From an uncultured Lachnospiraceae bacterium (lineage in GTDB: Bacteria; Bacillota; Clostridia; Lachnospirales; Lachnospiraceae), in NCBI GenBank assembly GCA_910589385.1, contig CAJUTU010000022.1, positions 1-59,575 of the forward strand: a stretch of DNA of 59,575 bases, in the 5' to 3' direction. The notes under the pieces are model-generated. The model ran no database searches. It was not told the origin of the DNA and saw only the letters and a list, made by a program, of their open reading frames with translations. This document shows positions 22,497-31,364 of this stretch, piece after piece (position 1 is the stretch's first letter; every line of letters begins with the position of its first letter). The position numbers and the translations under genes are program-made.

Positions 22497-24218
22497 ATGA
22501 AGCTTCAGAATATGTTTAAGAAAACGAACAGAAAGAACCGTGCTGTTTCCAGCCAGGTCCGGCCGGAGGTTCCGGAGGGGCTCCTTCGGAAATGCAATAA
22601 ATGCGGCGCCGCGATCATTGCGGAGGATGTCAGGGAGGGAAACTATATCTGCCCGAAATGCCATGGGTATTTCCGTGTGCATGCCCGCCGGAGGATTGAG
22701 ATGGTTACGGATGCGGATTCGTTTGAAGAGTGGGACCAGGAGCTGGCATCCTGCAATCCGCTGCATTTCAAAGGCTATGAAGAGAAATTGAGGAGCCTGC
22801 AGGAAAAGACAGGGCTGAAAGAAGCAGTGATAACCGGAAAGGCTGAGATTGAGGGCCAGCCTGTGGTGATCGGGGTGTGTGACGGCAGGTTTCTGATGGC
22901 AAGCATGGGGGAGGCCGTGGGCGAGAAGATTACACGGGCTATAGAACGTGCCACAGAAGAAAAATTTCCGGTCATCCTGTTCGCCTGTTCCGGCGGCGCC
23001 AGAATGCAGGAGGGCATTGTTTCCCTGATGCAGATGGCAAAGACTTCTGCTGCGCTGAAACGGCACAGTGACGCAGGGCAGCTTTATATTTCAGTGCTCA
23101 CGGACCCTACTACCGGAGGGGTGACAGCCAGTTTTGCAATGCTGGGGGATATCATTCTTGCCGAGCCAAATGCGTTGATCGGATTCGCGGGCCCGCGGGT
23201 GATCGAGCAGACCATTGGGCAAAAACTTCCGAAAGGATTTCAGCGGTCGGAATTTCTTCTGGAACATGGATTTATAGACCGGATCGTGGAGAGGGAAGAA
23301 CTGAAAGAAGTTCTGGGGCATATTTTGAGGATGCATGGATTGTCTGACAAAAAAGCCGGGGAGGAAAAGCAGAGGGAATCTATACAGCAGGATGGTGATA
23401 CAGGGAGGGCTCTTGGGAAATGTGACCGGCAGGCACAGATCAGTGCCTGGGAAAGTGTACAGATTTCCAGGCGCAAAGGGAGGCCGGTGGGAAGTGACTA
23501 TATATCTCGCTTATTTACGGATTTTATGGAATTCCATGGCGACCGTTATTATAAGGATGATCCGGCGATCATCGGAGGCCTGGCGTATTTCCAAGGTATT
23601 CCGGTAACGGTCATTGCTCAGGCAAAGGGAAAGTCCACCAAAGAAAATGTGGAGCATCATTTCGGGATGCCGTCCCCGGATGGTTATAGGAAAGCGCTGC
23701 GCCTGATGAAACAGGCAGAGAAATTCCGCCGTCCGGTGATCTGCTTTGTAGATACTCCCGGGGCGTTCTGCGGCCTGGAGGCAGAAGAGAGGGGGCAGGG
23801 GGAGGCGATCGCGAGGAACCTGTTTGAGCTTTCTGCTTTAAAGACACTGATCCTCACAGTGATTATCGGAGAGGGCGGAAGCGGGGGCGCCCTTGCCATG
23901 GCAGTGGCAGACGAGGTGTGGATGCTGGAAAATTCGGTGTATTCGATCCTTTCGCCAGAGGGCTTTGCGAGTATTTTATGGAAGGACAGTAAACGGGCGG
24001 ATGAGGCGGCCGAGGTCATGAAGCTGACCGCATTTGATTTAAAGGAACTGGGAGTGATCGAGAAGATGATTCCGGAACCGGCAGATTATACGGATGAAAA
24101 TATGGATGAGGTATGTGAGGCGCTGGGAGATCAAATTGCTGTATTTTTGGAAAAATACTCGGAGATGGGGGCGGAGGAGCTTACGGAAAAGAGGTATCAG
24201 CGCTTTCGGAAGATGTAG
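22497..24218 (+). CDS. accDA: fused acetyl-CoA carboxylase carboxyltransferase, beta + alpha (AccD-AccA)
   Basis: A 573-residue fusion of the two carboxyltransferase subunits that move CO2 from biotin to acetyl-CoA. The beta half (~1-280) has the N-terminal four-Cys zinc ribbon (CNKCGA, CPKCHG), then LFACSGGARMQEG and TDPTTGGVTASFA. A linker (~285-320) leads to the alpha half (WESVQISRRKGRP, DGYRKALRLMKQAEKF, CFVDTPGAFCG, IIGEGGSGGALA). The two are separate genes in most bacteria. Only AGGGA is seen before the ATG, a weak site. It is the last biosynthetic gene of the operon. Confidence 0.94.
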   Translation: MKLQNMFKKTNRKNRAVSSQVRPEVPEGLLRKCNKCGAAIIAEDVREGNYICPKCHGYFRVHARRRIEMVTDADSFEEWDQELASCNPLHFKGYEEKLRSLQEKTGLKEAVITGKAEIEGQPVVIGVCDGRFLMASMGEAVGEKITRAIERATEEKFPVILFACSGGARMQEGIVSLMQMAKTSAALKRHSDAGQLYISVLTDPTTGGVTASFAMLGDIILAEPNALIGFAGPRVIEQTIGQKLPKGFQRSEFLLEHGFIDRIVEREELKEVLGHILRMHGLSDKKAGEEKQRESIQQDGDTGRALGKCDRQAQISAWESVQISRRKGRPVGSDYISRLFTDFMEFHGDRYYKDDPAIIGGLAYFQGIPVTVIAQAKGKSTKENVEHHFGMPSPDGYRKALRLMKQAEKFRRPVICFVDTPGAFCGLEAEERGQGEAIARNLFELSALKTLILTVIIGEGGSGGALAMAVADEVWMLENSVYSILSPEGFASILWKDSKRADEAAEVMKLTAFDLKELGVIEKMIPEPADYTDENMDEVCEALGDQIAVFLEKYSEMGAEELTEKRYQRFRKM

Positions 24219-24230
24219 GAAACAGCTATC

Positions 24231-24259
24231 TTGAATCCCGGGATAAAACGTGTTATGCT
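24231..24259 (+). promoter_or_regulatory. possible internal promoter for the MarR regulator
   Basis: TTGAAT (24231-24236), 17 bp, TATGCT (24254-24259), 41 bp before the regulator ATG. It would give the regulator expression independent of the fab operon. Confidence 0.5.
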
Positions 24260-24300
24260 AATGCTGAACATATTGAAAGCTGGAGAGGGGCGGAGAAACT

Positions 24301-24756
24301 ATGGATGCATATAAGACGATCAATGACGTTCTGGTGAATTTATTCCATGAAATCTGGGAACTGGAAGAGAGGGCGATCATAACAGGCGAGTTTCAGGATA
24401 TCAGTAACAATGATATGCATATCATAGAGGCCGTAGGCCTCGGAACCGGCAGGACGATGTCGACGGTTGCCAGGCAGCTTGGGATTACGGCAGGATCGCT
24501 TACCACTTCCATGAACAGTCTGGTCAAGAAAAAATATGTGGAGCGCGGCCGCTGTGAAGAGGACCGCAGAGTAGTATATATCAGCCTCACGGAGAAAGGC
24601 AGAAAAGCTTATGAGCATCATGCAAACTTCCATCGTCAGATGACCAGGGCGGCGATTGAGAGCTTAAGTGAGGAAGAGCTACCATTATTGGTACAAACTT
24701 TGAATAGCCTTGCGGTATTTTTCAGGAATTATGGGGAACGTGATATCGGAGCATAG
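24301..24756 (+). CDS. MarR-family regulator, FabT-like
   Basis: A 151-residue winged-helix dimeric regulator. The recognition region STVARQLGITAGSLTTSMNSLVKK and wing (VERGRCEEDRRVVYISLTEKG) are typical MarR. In Firmicutes FabT, a MarR protein, represses fab genes using acyl-ACP as corepressor; the position at the end of the fab/acc operon makes the same role likely here, acting on the palindrome at 14716-14744 (inference). FabT usually opens the operon rather than closing it. GGAGAGG precedes the ATG. Confidence 0.82.
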   Translation: MDAYKTINDVLVNLFHEIWELEERAIITGEFQDISNNDMHIIEAVGLGTGRTMSTVARQLGITAGSLTTSMNSLVKKKYVERGRCEEDRRVVYISLTEKGRKAYEHHANFHRQMTRAAIESLSEEELPLLVQTLNSLAVFFRNYGERDIGA

Positions 24757-24802
24757 GGGACAGGTGGAAAGGCATAGTGCTTTTGTATGAAAAGAGGGCT
24801 TT

Positions 24803-25693
24803 ATGAATCGTACCTTGGTCTATCGGGTCGGCGAGGCGGAACAGGGTCTGCGGATTGAGCAGTATCTTCGCCGCCGGGGTTACTCCAGGCAGAACCTGAC
24901 GGAACTGAAAAAGATGCCGGATAGTGTTCTGGTCAATGGGACCGGATGTATTTTAAAGAAGATTCTGTCAGCGGGCGATGAGCTGGAGGTGCGGATTGAG
25001 GAAACGGAGAAATGTGAGAAAATCCTGCCGTCAGAGATCCCGCTGAATATTGTCTACGAGGATGAAGATCTGCTGGTGGTCAATAAGCCGGCGGGACTTC
25101 CGATGCATCCTTCTATGAAGAACTATGAGTATTCTCTGGCAAATGCGCTTGTATGGCATTATCAGCAGAAGGGAAAGCTATTTGTTTTCCGCTGCGCCAA
25201 CCGCCTTGACAGAGACACTTCGGGCCTCACTGTGGTTGCGAAGCATATGGTCAGCGCCAATATTCTGTCTGCCATGGGGTACAGGCATGAGATACAGAGG
25301 GAGTATCTGGCAATCGTGCGGGGCAAAGTGCGGCCAGATTCGGGCATCATTGATGCTCCGCTGTCCCGTAAAGAAGGGTCTGTTATTGAGCGGAAGGTTG
25401 ATTTTGAGCACGGGGAACATGCAGTGACGCATTACCGTGTGTTGGAAGAAAAAAACGGACACAGCCTGGTTTTGCTTCGGCTGGAAACAGGGCGTACACA
25501 TCAGATCCGGATCCATATGAAATATCTTGGATTTCCGCTGATCGGAGATTACCTTTATAATCCGGATATGGAGTATATCGGCCGTCAGGCTCTGCATTCT
25601 TATCATCTGAGTTTTCTGCATCCGATCACACAAGAAAAGATGGATTTTACCGCGCCGCTGCCGGAAGATATGAGGAAGGTGCTGATGGGTTAG
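24803..25693 (+). CDS. RluA-family pseudouridine synthase
   Basis: A 296-residue RNA modification enzyme that isomerises uridine in rRNA or tRNA. An S4-like RNA-binding segment (~15-75) is followed by the catalytic domain with Asp in RLDRDTSG, the VNKPAGLPMHPS loop and the RTHQIRIHMKYLGFPLIGD motif. It is of the RluD/RluA type, but the modified site cannot be read from sequence. It lies 46 bp after the MarR gene and may be co-transcribed with it. Confidence 0.9.
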   Translation: MNRTLVYRVGEAEQGLRIEQYLRRRGYSRQNLTELKKMPDSVLVNGTGCILKKILSAGDELEVRIEETEKCEKILPSEIPLNIVYEDEDLLVVNKPAGLPMHPSMKNYEYSLANALVWHYQQKGKLFVFRCANRLDRDTSGLTVVAKHMVSANILSAMGYRHEIQREYLAIVRGKVRPDSGIIDAPLSRKEGSVIERKVDFEHGEHAVTHYRVLEEKNGHSLVLLRLETGRTHQIRIHMKYLGFPLIGDYLYNPDMEYIGRQALHSYHLSFLHPITQEKMDFTAPLPEDMRKVLMG

Positions 25694-25911
25694 ATTTCTA
25701 TAGGGAGGTCTAGCCTTATTTTTATCAAAAGATTACTCAAAAAGGTCTGGCAAATCATTTCAAGAAGGCATATATTATGTCCCTTGGAAAATCCAAATCT
25801 CTTTTTTAACTTGATGATAATTGTGAATAATGACAATAAGCAGGAAAGATCAAATTTACCGGAGCTTTATGGAATGCTATTAAAAATGATTTTGGTGATT
25901 TTATGTACCCA
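25694..25911. other. intergenic, no gene seen
   Basis: About 220 bp of AT-rich sequence between the pseudouridine synthase and the Rrf2 promoter. I see no credible frame, hairpin or repeat in it. Confidence 0.4.
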
Positions 25912-25940
25912 TTGACATTACAACAAATGCACGGTAAAAT
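25912..25940 (+). promoter_or_regulatory. promoter of Rrf2 regulator/thioesterase
   Basis: TTGACA (25912-25917), 17 bp, TAAAAT (25935-25940), 22 bp before the Rrf2 ATG, so the leader is very short. Confidence 0.75.
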
Positions 25941-25962
25941 ACAAAAAAGGAGATGAGATTTT

Positions 25963-26415
25963 ATGCAGATTTCGAGCAGATTTACATTGGCGGTCCATAT
26001 ATTTGCCTGTATAGATACATTTAAGGATGAATATAAAGTAACAAGCGACTTTCTTGCAGGCAGTACAAATGTCAATCCGGTCATTGTCCGGAAAATACTT
26101 GGCCAGCTAAAAGCTGCCGGGCTTGTGACGGTCGCGAGAGGAACCGGAGGCACATGGATCCCAAAGCCGTTAAATGAGATTACATTTCTGGATATTTATC
26201 GTGCAGTGGACTGTGTGGAGAAGGGCGAGCTGTTCCATTTCCATGAGAACCCAAGTACACAATGTCCTGTCGGAAAAAATATCCACAACATACTGGATGA
26301 GAAGCTGGACAGGGTACAACAGGCTATGGAAAAGGAACTGGAATCTATCACATTGGAGGACGTGAAAAGAGACACGCAGAAGTTCATGAAAGCTGAAAAT
26401 AAAGAAGTGGAATAG
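25963..26415 (+). CDS. Rrf2-family transcriptional regulator
   Basis: A 150-residue winged-helix regulator. The N-terminus MQISSRFTLAVHIFACID and the helix-turn-helix VNPVIVRKILGQLKAAGLV are characteristic. Unlike IscR or NsrR it lacks the three clustered Cys for an Fe-S cluster; only single Cys remain (FACID, TQCPVG), as in YwnA-type thiol-sensing members. It lies 26 bp upstream of a thioesterase gene and probably controls this pair. Confidence 0.88.
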   Translation: MQISSRFTLAVHIFACIDTFKDEYKVTSDFLAGSTNVNPVIVRKILGQLKAAGLVTVARGTGGTWIPKPLNEITFLDIYRAVDCVEKGELFHFHENPSTQCPVGKNIHNILDEKLDRVQQAMEKELESITLEDVKRDTQKFMKAENKEVE

Positions 26416-26441
26416 AAAACGGATAACAGGAAAGGAATCAT

Positions 26442-26939
26442 ATGAATCAAAAGGAAACTATGACTGCAAATACCATGAAAAAGGTCCGGGATTCACAGAC
26501 GGAACAGGTATATATCATACGTTCTCAGCATATCAATCCTCAGGGCAGATTGTTTGGCGGTTATCTGATGCAGTGGATTGATGAAATGGCCGGAATCGTA
26601 AGCAGAAGACATTCCGGAAAAAGCATAACAACCGCTTCTATTGACAATCTGAATTTTAAAGCAGGCGCTTACCAGAACGATATGGTGGTTCTGGTAGGCA
26701 GGCTCACATATGTAGGACGCACTTCTATGGAAGTACGGGTGGATACTTATGTGGAGGATTATACCGGAAAGCGTAAGAGCATTAACCGGGCATATATTGT
26801 CATGGTGGCAATTGACGAAGAGGGAAATCCGGTTGAGGTGCCGGGCCTCATGATAGAATCAGAAGCGGAACAGGCGGAATGGCTTGCAGGAGAGAAGAGG
26901 TATAAGCTGCGCAAGCAGAGGAGAGCCGAGGGATTTTGA
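26442..26939 (+). CDS. acyl-CoA thioesterase, hot-dog fold
   Basis: A 165-residue thioesterase of the YciA/BFIT-like group that cleaves acyl-CoA to free acid and CoA. The motif INPQGRLFGGYLMQWIDEMAG includes the catalytic acidic residue in the helix, and VGRTSMEVRVDTYVED is the usual strand pattern. It is in an operon with the Rrf2 regulator. A link with the upstream fatty-acid genes is plausible but not shown. Confidence 0.88.
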   Translation: MNQKETMTANTMKKVRDSQTEQVYIIRSQHINPQGRLFGGYLMQWIDEMAGIVSRRHSGKSITTASIDNLNFKAGAYQNDMVVLVGRLTYVGRTSMEVRVDTYVEDYTGKRKSINRAYIVMVAIDEEGNPVEVPGLMIESEAEQAEWLAGEKRYKLRKQRRAEGF

Positions 26940-26951
26940 GTGGTGAGTACT

Positions 26952-26987
26952 GGGGGAATGCTGAAAAATGATGGCATTCCCCTTTTC
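26952..26987 (+). terminator. terminator after thioesterase
   Basis: GGGGAATGC (26953-26961) pairs with GCATTCCCC (26974-26982), followed by TTTTCC. Confidence 0.8.
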
Positions 26988-27011
26988 CTATTGGCGTCAT
27001 TTTGAATAAAA

Positions 27012-27063
27012 TGACAATTTTGTCACTTTAAAATTCACTGAGGTGTCATGTGCCGCCTGTATA
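27012..27063 (+). promoter_or_regulatory. candidate operator and promoter of ABC/two-component module
   Basis: TGACAA (27012-27017), 2 nt, TTGTCA (27020-27025) is a perfect palindrome, and TGTCA recurs at 27044-27048, 23 bp on. A TATAAT follows near 27060 without a good -35 box. This suits a promoter activated by the module's own response regulator (inference). Confidence 0.5.
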
Positions 27064-27106
27064 ATTAAGAACAGATAAAACATATTCTATAGTCTGGAGG
27101 ATATTT

Positions 27107-27808
27107 ATGGAGATTTTAAGATGTGAGGCTTTGTCAAAAATTTATGGTTCCGGCGACACCTGTGTGAAAGCTCTTGATGAGATTTCATTTTCTGTGGAAA
27201 CAGGCGAATTTGTATCTATTGTGGGGCCTTCCGGGAGCGGAAAATCGACCCTGCTGCATATTTTAGGCGGTGTGGATAAACCGACCTCGGGAAAGGTGTT
27301 TATAGGTGGGACGGATATCCACGCGCTGAACGAGGACAAGCTCGCCATATTCAGAAGAAGGCAGATTGGGCTGGTCTATCAGTTTTATAACCTTCTCCCG
27401 GTTTTGAATGTGGATGAGAATATCGTGCTGCCGCACCTTCTGGACGGACGGAAACTGGACAGTGAGAGGCTTGATATGATCGTGGAGAGTATGGGGCTGA
27501 CAGGCCGGAGGAATAATCTGCCGGGGCAGCTCTCCGGGGGACAACAGCAGAGAGTATCAATCGGCAGGGCTTTATACAACCATCCGGCAATCGTGCTGGC
27601 GGACGAGCCCACCGGCAACCTGGACCGGAAAAACGGGGCAGAGATCATACGGCTTTTGAAAGAATCCAACCAAAACCAGAAGCAGACCCTGCTTTTGATT
27701 ACCCATGACGAAAGCATTGCGCTGCAGGCCGACCGGATGATCAGTATTGAGGATGGGCGCATCACCCGGGATGAACGTATCCGGATGTCGGGAGGTGGCC
27801 GGCAGTGA
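27107..27808 (+). CDS. ABC transporter ATP-binding protein (MacB/BceA type)
   Basis: A 233-residue ATPase. Walker A GPSGSGKST is at ~40-48, the Q-loop in YQFYNLLP, signature LSGGQQQR, Walker B VLADEPTGNLD and the switch His in LITHDE. This is the LolD/MacB/BceA group that powers FtsX-type permeases. Its stop overlaps the GTG start of the permease gene by four bases. In clostridia such modules with a two-component system export or resist antimicrobial peptides, or sense envelope stress; which one is unknown. Confidence 0.92.
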   Translation: MEILRCEALSKIYGSGDTCVKALDEISFSVETGEFVSIVGPSGSGKSTLLHILGGVDKPTSGKVFIGGTDIHALNEDKLAIFRRRQIGLVYQFYNLLPVLNVDENIVLPHLLDGRKLDSERLDMIVESMGLTGRRNNLPGQLSGGQQQRVSIGRALYNHPAIVLADEPTGNLDRKNGAEIIRLLKESNQNQKQTLLLITHDESIALQADRMISIEDGRITRDERIRMSGGGRQ

Positions 27809-30594
27809 AAAAGAATATTGTATTTTATGTTACCAGGCAGTATATGAAGCAGAATAAAGGGAGGACTCTGACTACATTTGCCGGGATCGTATTCATGGTG
27901 CTGCTTATGACCTGTGTGTTTGTGGGAAGGGATACGGGAATCTGTTATCTGCAGGATATAGCAGCTTTAAAAGACGGAAAGTGGCATGTCAGTATGTATG
28001 GCATTACCTCAAAGGAATATGAAGAAGTTCTGGAAATATCCAGCGTGAAGGAAACCGCAGTGTCGACCACTTATGGCAGCACAATATTTGATGTGTCTGC
28101 AAATGAAGAACGGCCGTACTTGAATGTGAAGGCTTATACAACGCCGTGTTTTGACTGGATGAATATTAAACTTTTGGAAGGACGTTTTCCTGAGGATTCG
28201 AGGGAAATTATTGTCAGTGAGAGTGCGGTAGAGGATGGTTCCGGCATTTCGGTCGGGGATAAGCTGGAAACGGAATTTTTTGAACGAACCATAACCGGTA
28301 TAGATCCGGAAGTAAAAGAGACTGTATTTCCGTTTTACAGCCTGACAGTGAAATATAACGAGACAAAGGACGTTCCGGAAGACTTCCCCTATTTTGGAGA
28401 TGATCCCAGTTTCCGGGAGAACCGGGAATATACGGGGCAGAAGGAAACTTACCAGGTGGTTGGGATCATGGAAACGCCTTCTTTTGAGCAGACGGGGGCA
28501 GGCGGATATACCGGTATCACATTGCTAGAGGAGGATCAGGCGGCAGCTTTGGAAGAATTTAATCTGTCTCTGATCATGGATCCGGACAAGGAATCGGATC
28601 GTGATATCATACAAATGATGCGAATTGCCGGGAAACATGAGATTGATGTGAATGATTATCTGCTGGCATTTTCTGCAAGCAGCTCGGATGATACACTGAA
28701 TATTGTTGTCCGATATATGACCGTTTTTTTCCTGATTTTGATTATGGCAGCTTCCGTTCTTTTAATATATAATGTATTTAACATGTCTTTCCAGGAACGA
28801 AGCCGGTATCTTGGAATGCTCTGCTCCATTGGGGCGACCGGGAGACAAAAGCGGAGCAGTATTTTTTACGAGGCCTTTTTCCTGTTGATATTTGCCCTGC
28901 CTACAGGGGTGCTGCTGGGGATTGGGGTGATCAAGCTTGCCATGGCGGCGTTTCGTCCCCTTATTGGTTCGGTTTTGGATATCAGTAGGTTTATAGAAAT
29001 CTATCCGGCAGTGATCCGGATATCCTGGGAGAATCTTGCGGCGGTGGCTGCGGCAAGTACGGCGACGGTGCTGATTTCTGCGTGGCTTCCGGCAAGAAAG
29101 ATCGGGAAGATCGGATCGGTGGAATGTATCCGTGGCAACATATGGAAAAAGAGCCGGCAGTATGCGATCAATGTTCCGTTTATCCACCGGTTTGGAGCGG
29201 AGGGAATGCTGGCAAAAAATATGCTGCTGCGCCGGAATAAAAAGGTCAGATCCGTGGGTTCTGCGGCAGCCGTTTTTATGGTGGTGGTGGTCGTGACCTT
29301 GTTTGGCTCGGATGCGATCCATGGGATTATCAGTGCCAGAGTCGATAATGTGACTATAAGCTTTAATCCGGACAGGTATGATTATATACTTTATACACAT
29401 TCGGCACAATGGGAAGCATTGAAAGAGGAAATCCAGAAAGACGCGGGAGTAGAGAGCGTGGAGGAATGGAGAGATGGGATGTTTGCAGGGAGTGTGCCGA
29501 ATGAGGTATATGGTAAAGAGTATTGGGACGCGCTGCACAGTATTTATAACCTGTATTATCACCGGGAGTTGACAGAGGAAGAGTTCCGGGAGAATAGTTC
29601 CTATGGAATGGGCGATCATATAGTGGTCAACCTGCTTTCCGTAGATAATGAAACAATGAGAGAAATGGCAGAGAAGACCGGGGCAGATCCAGAATTGCTG
29701 CTGGATACGGGGAAGATGTCAGCCCTTGTGGTGAATACCGGGGGGATTTCTACCTCTACTTACAGGATTTCAGACATGGTGCCAGAGCGCTACCGCTTTT
29801 TCCATATTTTTAAAATGACAGATCTGGAAACAGGGGACAGGATACCGGTCAGTTTCTATTCTCCTGCGGAAAAGGAAGAGGTAGAGATACCGGTTGAGAT
29901 TGCAGGATTTGCTGACGCGGAACAATTACAGGATTATCTGTCTTTTGGAAATGATAATCATTATATTTGGCTGATTGTAAATGAAGATTCAGGTATACAG
30001 ATTGCGGAGATCTTGAGGGATAAAAACGAGGAAACAGAGTGGATGGCCCCAATGCTTTTTATCCGTATGAATGGAGAGCCTACGGATATTATAGACAGGC
30101 TGCAGCAGGTCAGCGGGCAGGAGGATTCCGAATTTGCGATTTCAAAGACCGGATATTATGCAACGATCATAGATGCCATTTCCAATATTGTGGATGTGAT
30201 GCTGTTCAGCTTTGTGGCGCTGACCTCTGTTATCTGCCTGTTGAATCTGTTTAATTCCATCAGAGGATGGATCTTGGAGAGCAGGCAGGAATTTGCAGTA
30301 CTGAAATCGGTTGGCATGGATTCCCGGCAGATGAAGAAAATGCTGCTGTATGAGTGTGCGGGGATCTTTCTGTGGGCGCTTGTGCTGGGCGGAGTATTTT
30401 CAGGGGGACTGATCCTCATAGTCCGGCTCGGGCTGACGAAGATATTTGGGACGCTGGTGTTTCCGGCGCCTTGGATCGGAATTGCTGCTGCAACCGTAAC
30501 GGCGGGGCTTGTACTGGCCGGTCTGGCATTGTATAATTTTAGAAAAGAGCAAAAAGAGGATTCCTTTGAAAGTATTCGCAGGGAAAGCGTGTGA
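27805..30594 (+). CDS. ABC transporter permease, FtsX family
   Basis: A 929-residue permease, longer than BceB (~650). It has one N-terminal transmembrane helix (~20-38), a large extracytoplasmic domain (~45-290), a three-helix FtsX unit (~305-430), a fourth helix (~485-505), a second large external domain (~510-780) and a C-terminal three-helix unit (~790-915). This duplicated arrangement suits a mechanotransmitting transporter such as MacB-like or lipoprotein exporters. Translation starts at GTG 27805 within the end of the ATPase gene. It is followed 16 bp later by its response regulator. Confidence 0.9.
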   Translation: MKKNIVFYVTRQYMKQNKGRTLTTFAGIVFMVLLMTCVFVGRDTGICYLQDIAALKDGKWHVSMYGITSKEYEEVLEISSVKETAVSTTYGSTIFDVSANEERPYLNVKAYTTPCFDWMNIKLLEGRFPEDSREIIVSESAVEDGSGISVGDKLETEFFERTITGIDPEVKETVFPFYSLTVKYNETKDVPEDFPYFGDDPSFRENREYTGQKETYQVVGIMETPSFEQTGAGGYTGITLLEEDQAAALEEFNLSLIMDPDKESDRDIIQMMRIAGKHEIDVNDYLLAFSASSSDDTLNIVVRYMTVFFLILIMAASVLLIYNVFNMSFQERSRYLGMLCSIGATGRQKRSSIFYEAFFLLIFALPTGVLLGIGVIKLAMAAFRPLIGSVLDISRFIEIYPAVIRISWENLAAVAAASTATVLISAWLPARKIGKIGSVECIRGNIWKKSRQYAINVPFIHRFGAEGMLAKNMLLRRNKKVRSVGSAAAVFMVVVVVTLFGSDAIHGIISARVDNVTISFNPDRYDYILYTHSAQWEALKEEIQKDAGVESVEEWRDGMFAGSVPNEVYGKEYWDALHSIYNLYYHRELTEEEFRENSSYGMGDHIVVNLLSVDNETMREMAEKTGADPELLLDTGKMSALVVNTGGISTSTYRISDMVPERYRFFHIFKMTDLETGDRIPVSFYSPAEKEEVEIPVEIAGFADAEQLQDYLSFGNDNHYIWLIVNEDSGIQIAEILRDKNEETEWMAPMLFIRMNGEPTDIIDRLQQVSGQEDSEFAISKTGYYATIIDAISNIVDVMLFSFVALTSVICLLNLFNSIRGWILESRQEFAVLKSVGMDSRQMKKMLLYECAGIFLWALVLGGVFSGGLILIVRLGLTKIFGTLVFPAPWIGIAAATVTAGLVLAGLALYNFRKEQKEDSFESIRRESV

Positions 30595-30610
30595 ATAGCG
30601 GGAGAAAATT

Positions 30611-31288
30611 ATGAAAGTTTTGATTGTGGAAGATGATGAAATCATCAGGGACGGGTTGAAATTTGCGTTGATGCAGGAGGATTATGATGTGATTTCCGCA
30701 TCCAACGTATCGGACGCAATGGAGCAGATCCACCATTGCCAGGATATCGGTTTTTATTTGCTGGATATCATGCTGCCGGATGGGGACGGATACCAGGTTT
30801 GCCGTGAGATCCGAAAATATGGAAATACCCCCATTCTCTTTCTGACTGCCTGTGAGGATGAGGTGCATACGGTGATGGCTCTGGAGCAGGGGGCGGATGA
30901 TTACATCTCCAAACCCTTCCGTATCCGGGAATTGATGGCGAGGATGAAAGCAATCCTCAGAAGGACTTCTGAGGCGGGTGCAGCCACGGAAAAGATCATC
31001 CGGGTAGGAAACAACCAGATCAACCTCCAGACAGGAAGAGTCTGCTCGGATAAGGAAGAAATTATCCTGACAGCAATGGAGTATAAATTACTGCTGATCT
31101 TCCTAAACCACAGGGGCCAGATATTGACACGAGGCCAGATTTTAGAAAGTATCTGGGACGAGGCGGGGGATTTTGTAAATGATAATACATTGAGTGTTTA
31201 TGTTAAAAGGCTCCGCAGGAAACTGGGGGATACGCCGGAAGGGCAGCTGATCCGTACTGTGCGTGGAACCGGGTATCGGATGGAGTAG
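30611..31288 (+). CDS. OmpR/PhoB-family response regulator
   Basis: A 225-residue regulator with receiver (EDDEI, phosphoacceptor Asp52 in LLDIMLPDGDGY, Lys in SKPFRIRE) and winged-helix output domain (TRGQILESIWDEAGDFVNDNTL, then VKRLRRKLG). It lies between the permease and the kinase and is expected to activate the promoter region at 27012-27063 (inference). Confidence 0.92.
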   Translation: MKVLIVEDDEIIRDGLKFALMQEDYDVISASNVSDAMEQIHHCQDIGFYLLDIMLPDGDGYQVCREIRKYGNTPILFLTACEDEVHTVMALEQGADDYISKPFRIRELMARMKAILRRTSEAGAATEKIIRVGNNQINLQTGRVCSDKEEIILTAMEYKLLLIFLNHRGQILTRGQILESIWDEAGDFVNDNTLSVYVKRLRRKLGDTPEGQLIRTVRGTGYRME

Positions 31289-31299
31289 GAGATCATACA

Positions 31300-31351
31300 T
31301 TACAGTCCACGGGGCCGTACACTGTGCTGCACGGCATCTGGGGCAATAAAG
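31300..31351 (+). repeat. copy B of the 52-nt dispersed intergenic element
   Basis: Gapless match to 12686-12737, 41 of 52 bases identical, all differences transitions. It ends directly against the ribosome-binding site GGTAGGAGG of the kinase gene, so it could affect kinase translation. Confidence 0.65.
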
Positions 31352-31364
31352 GTAGGAGGCGGGA

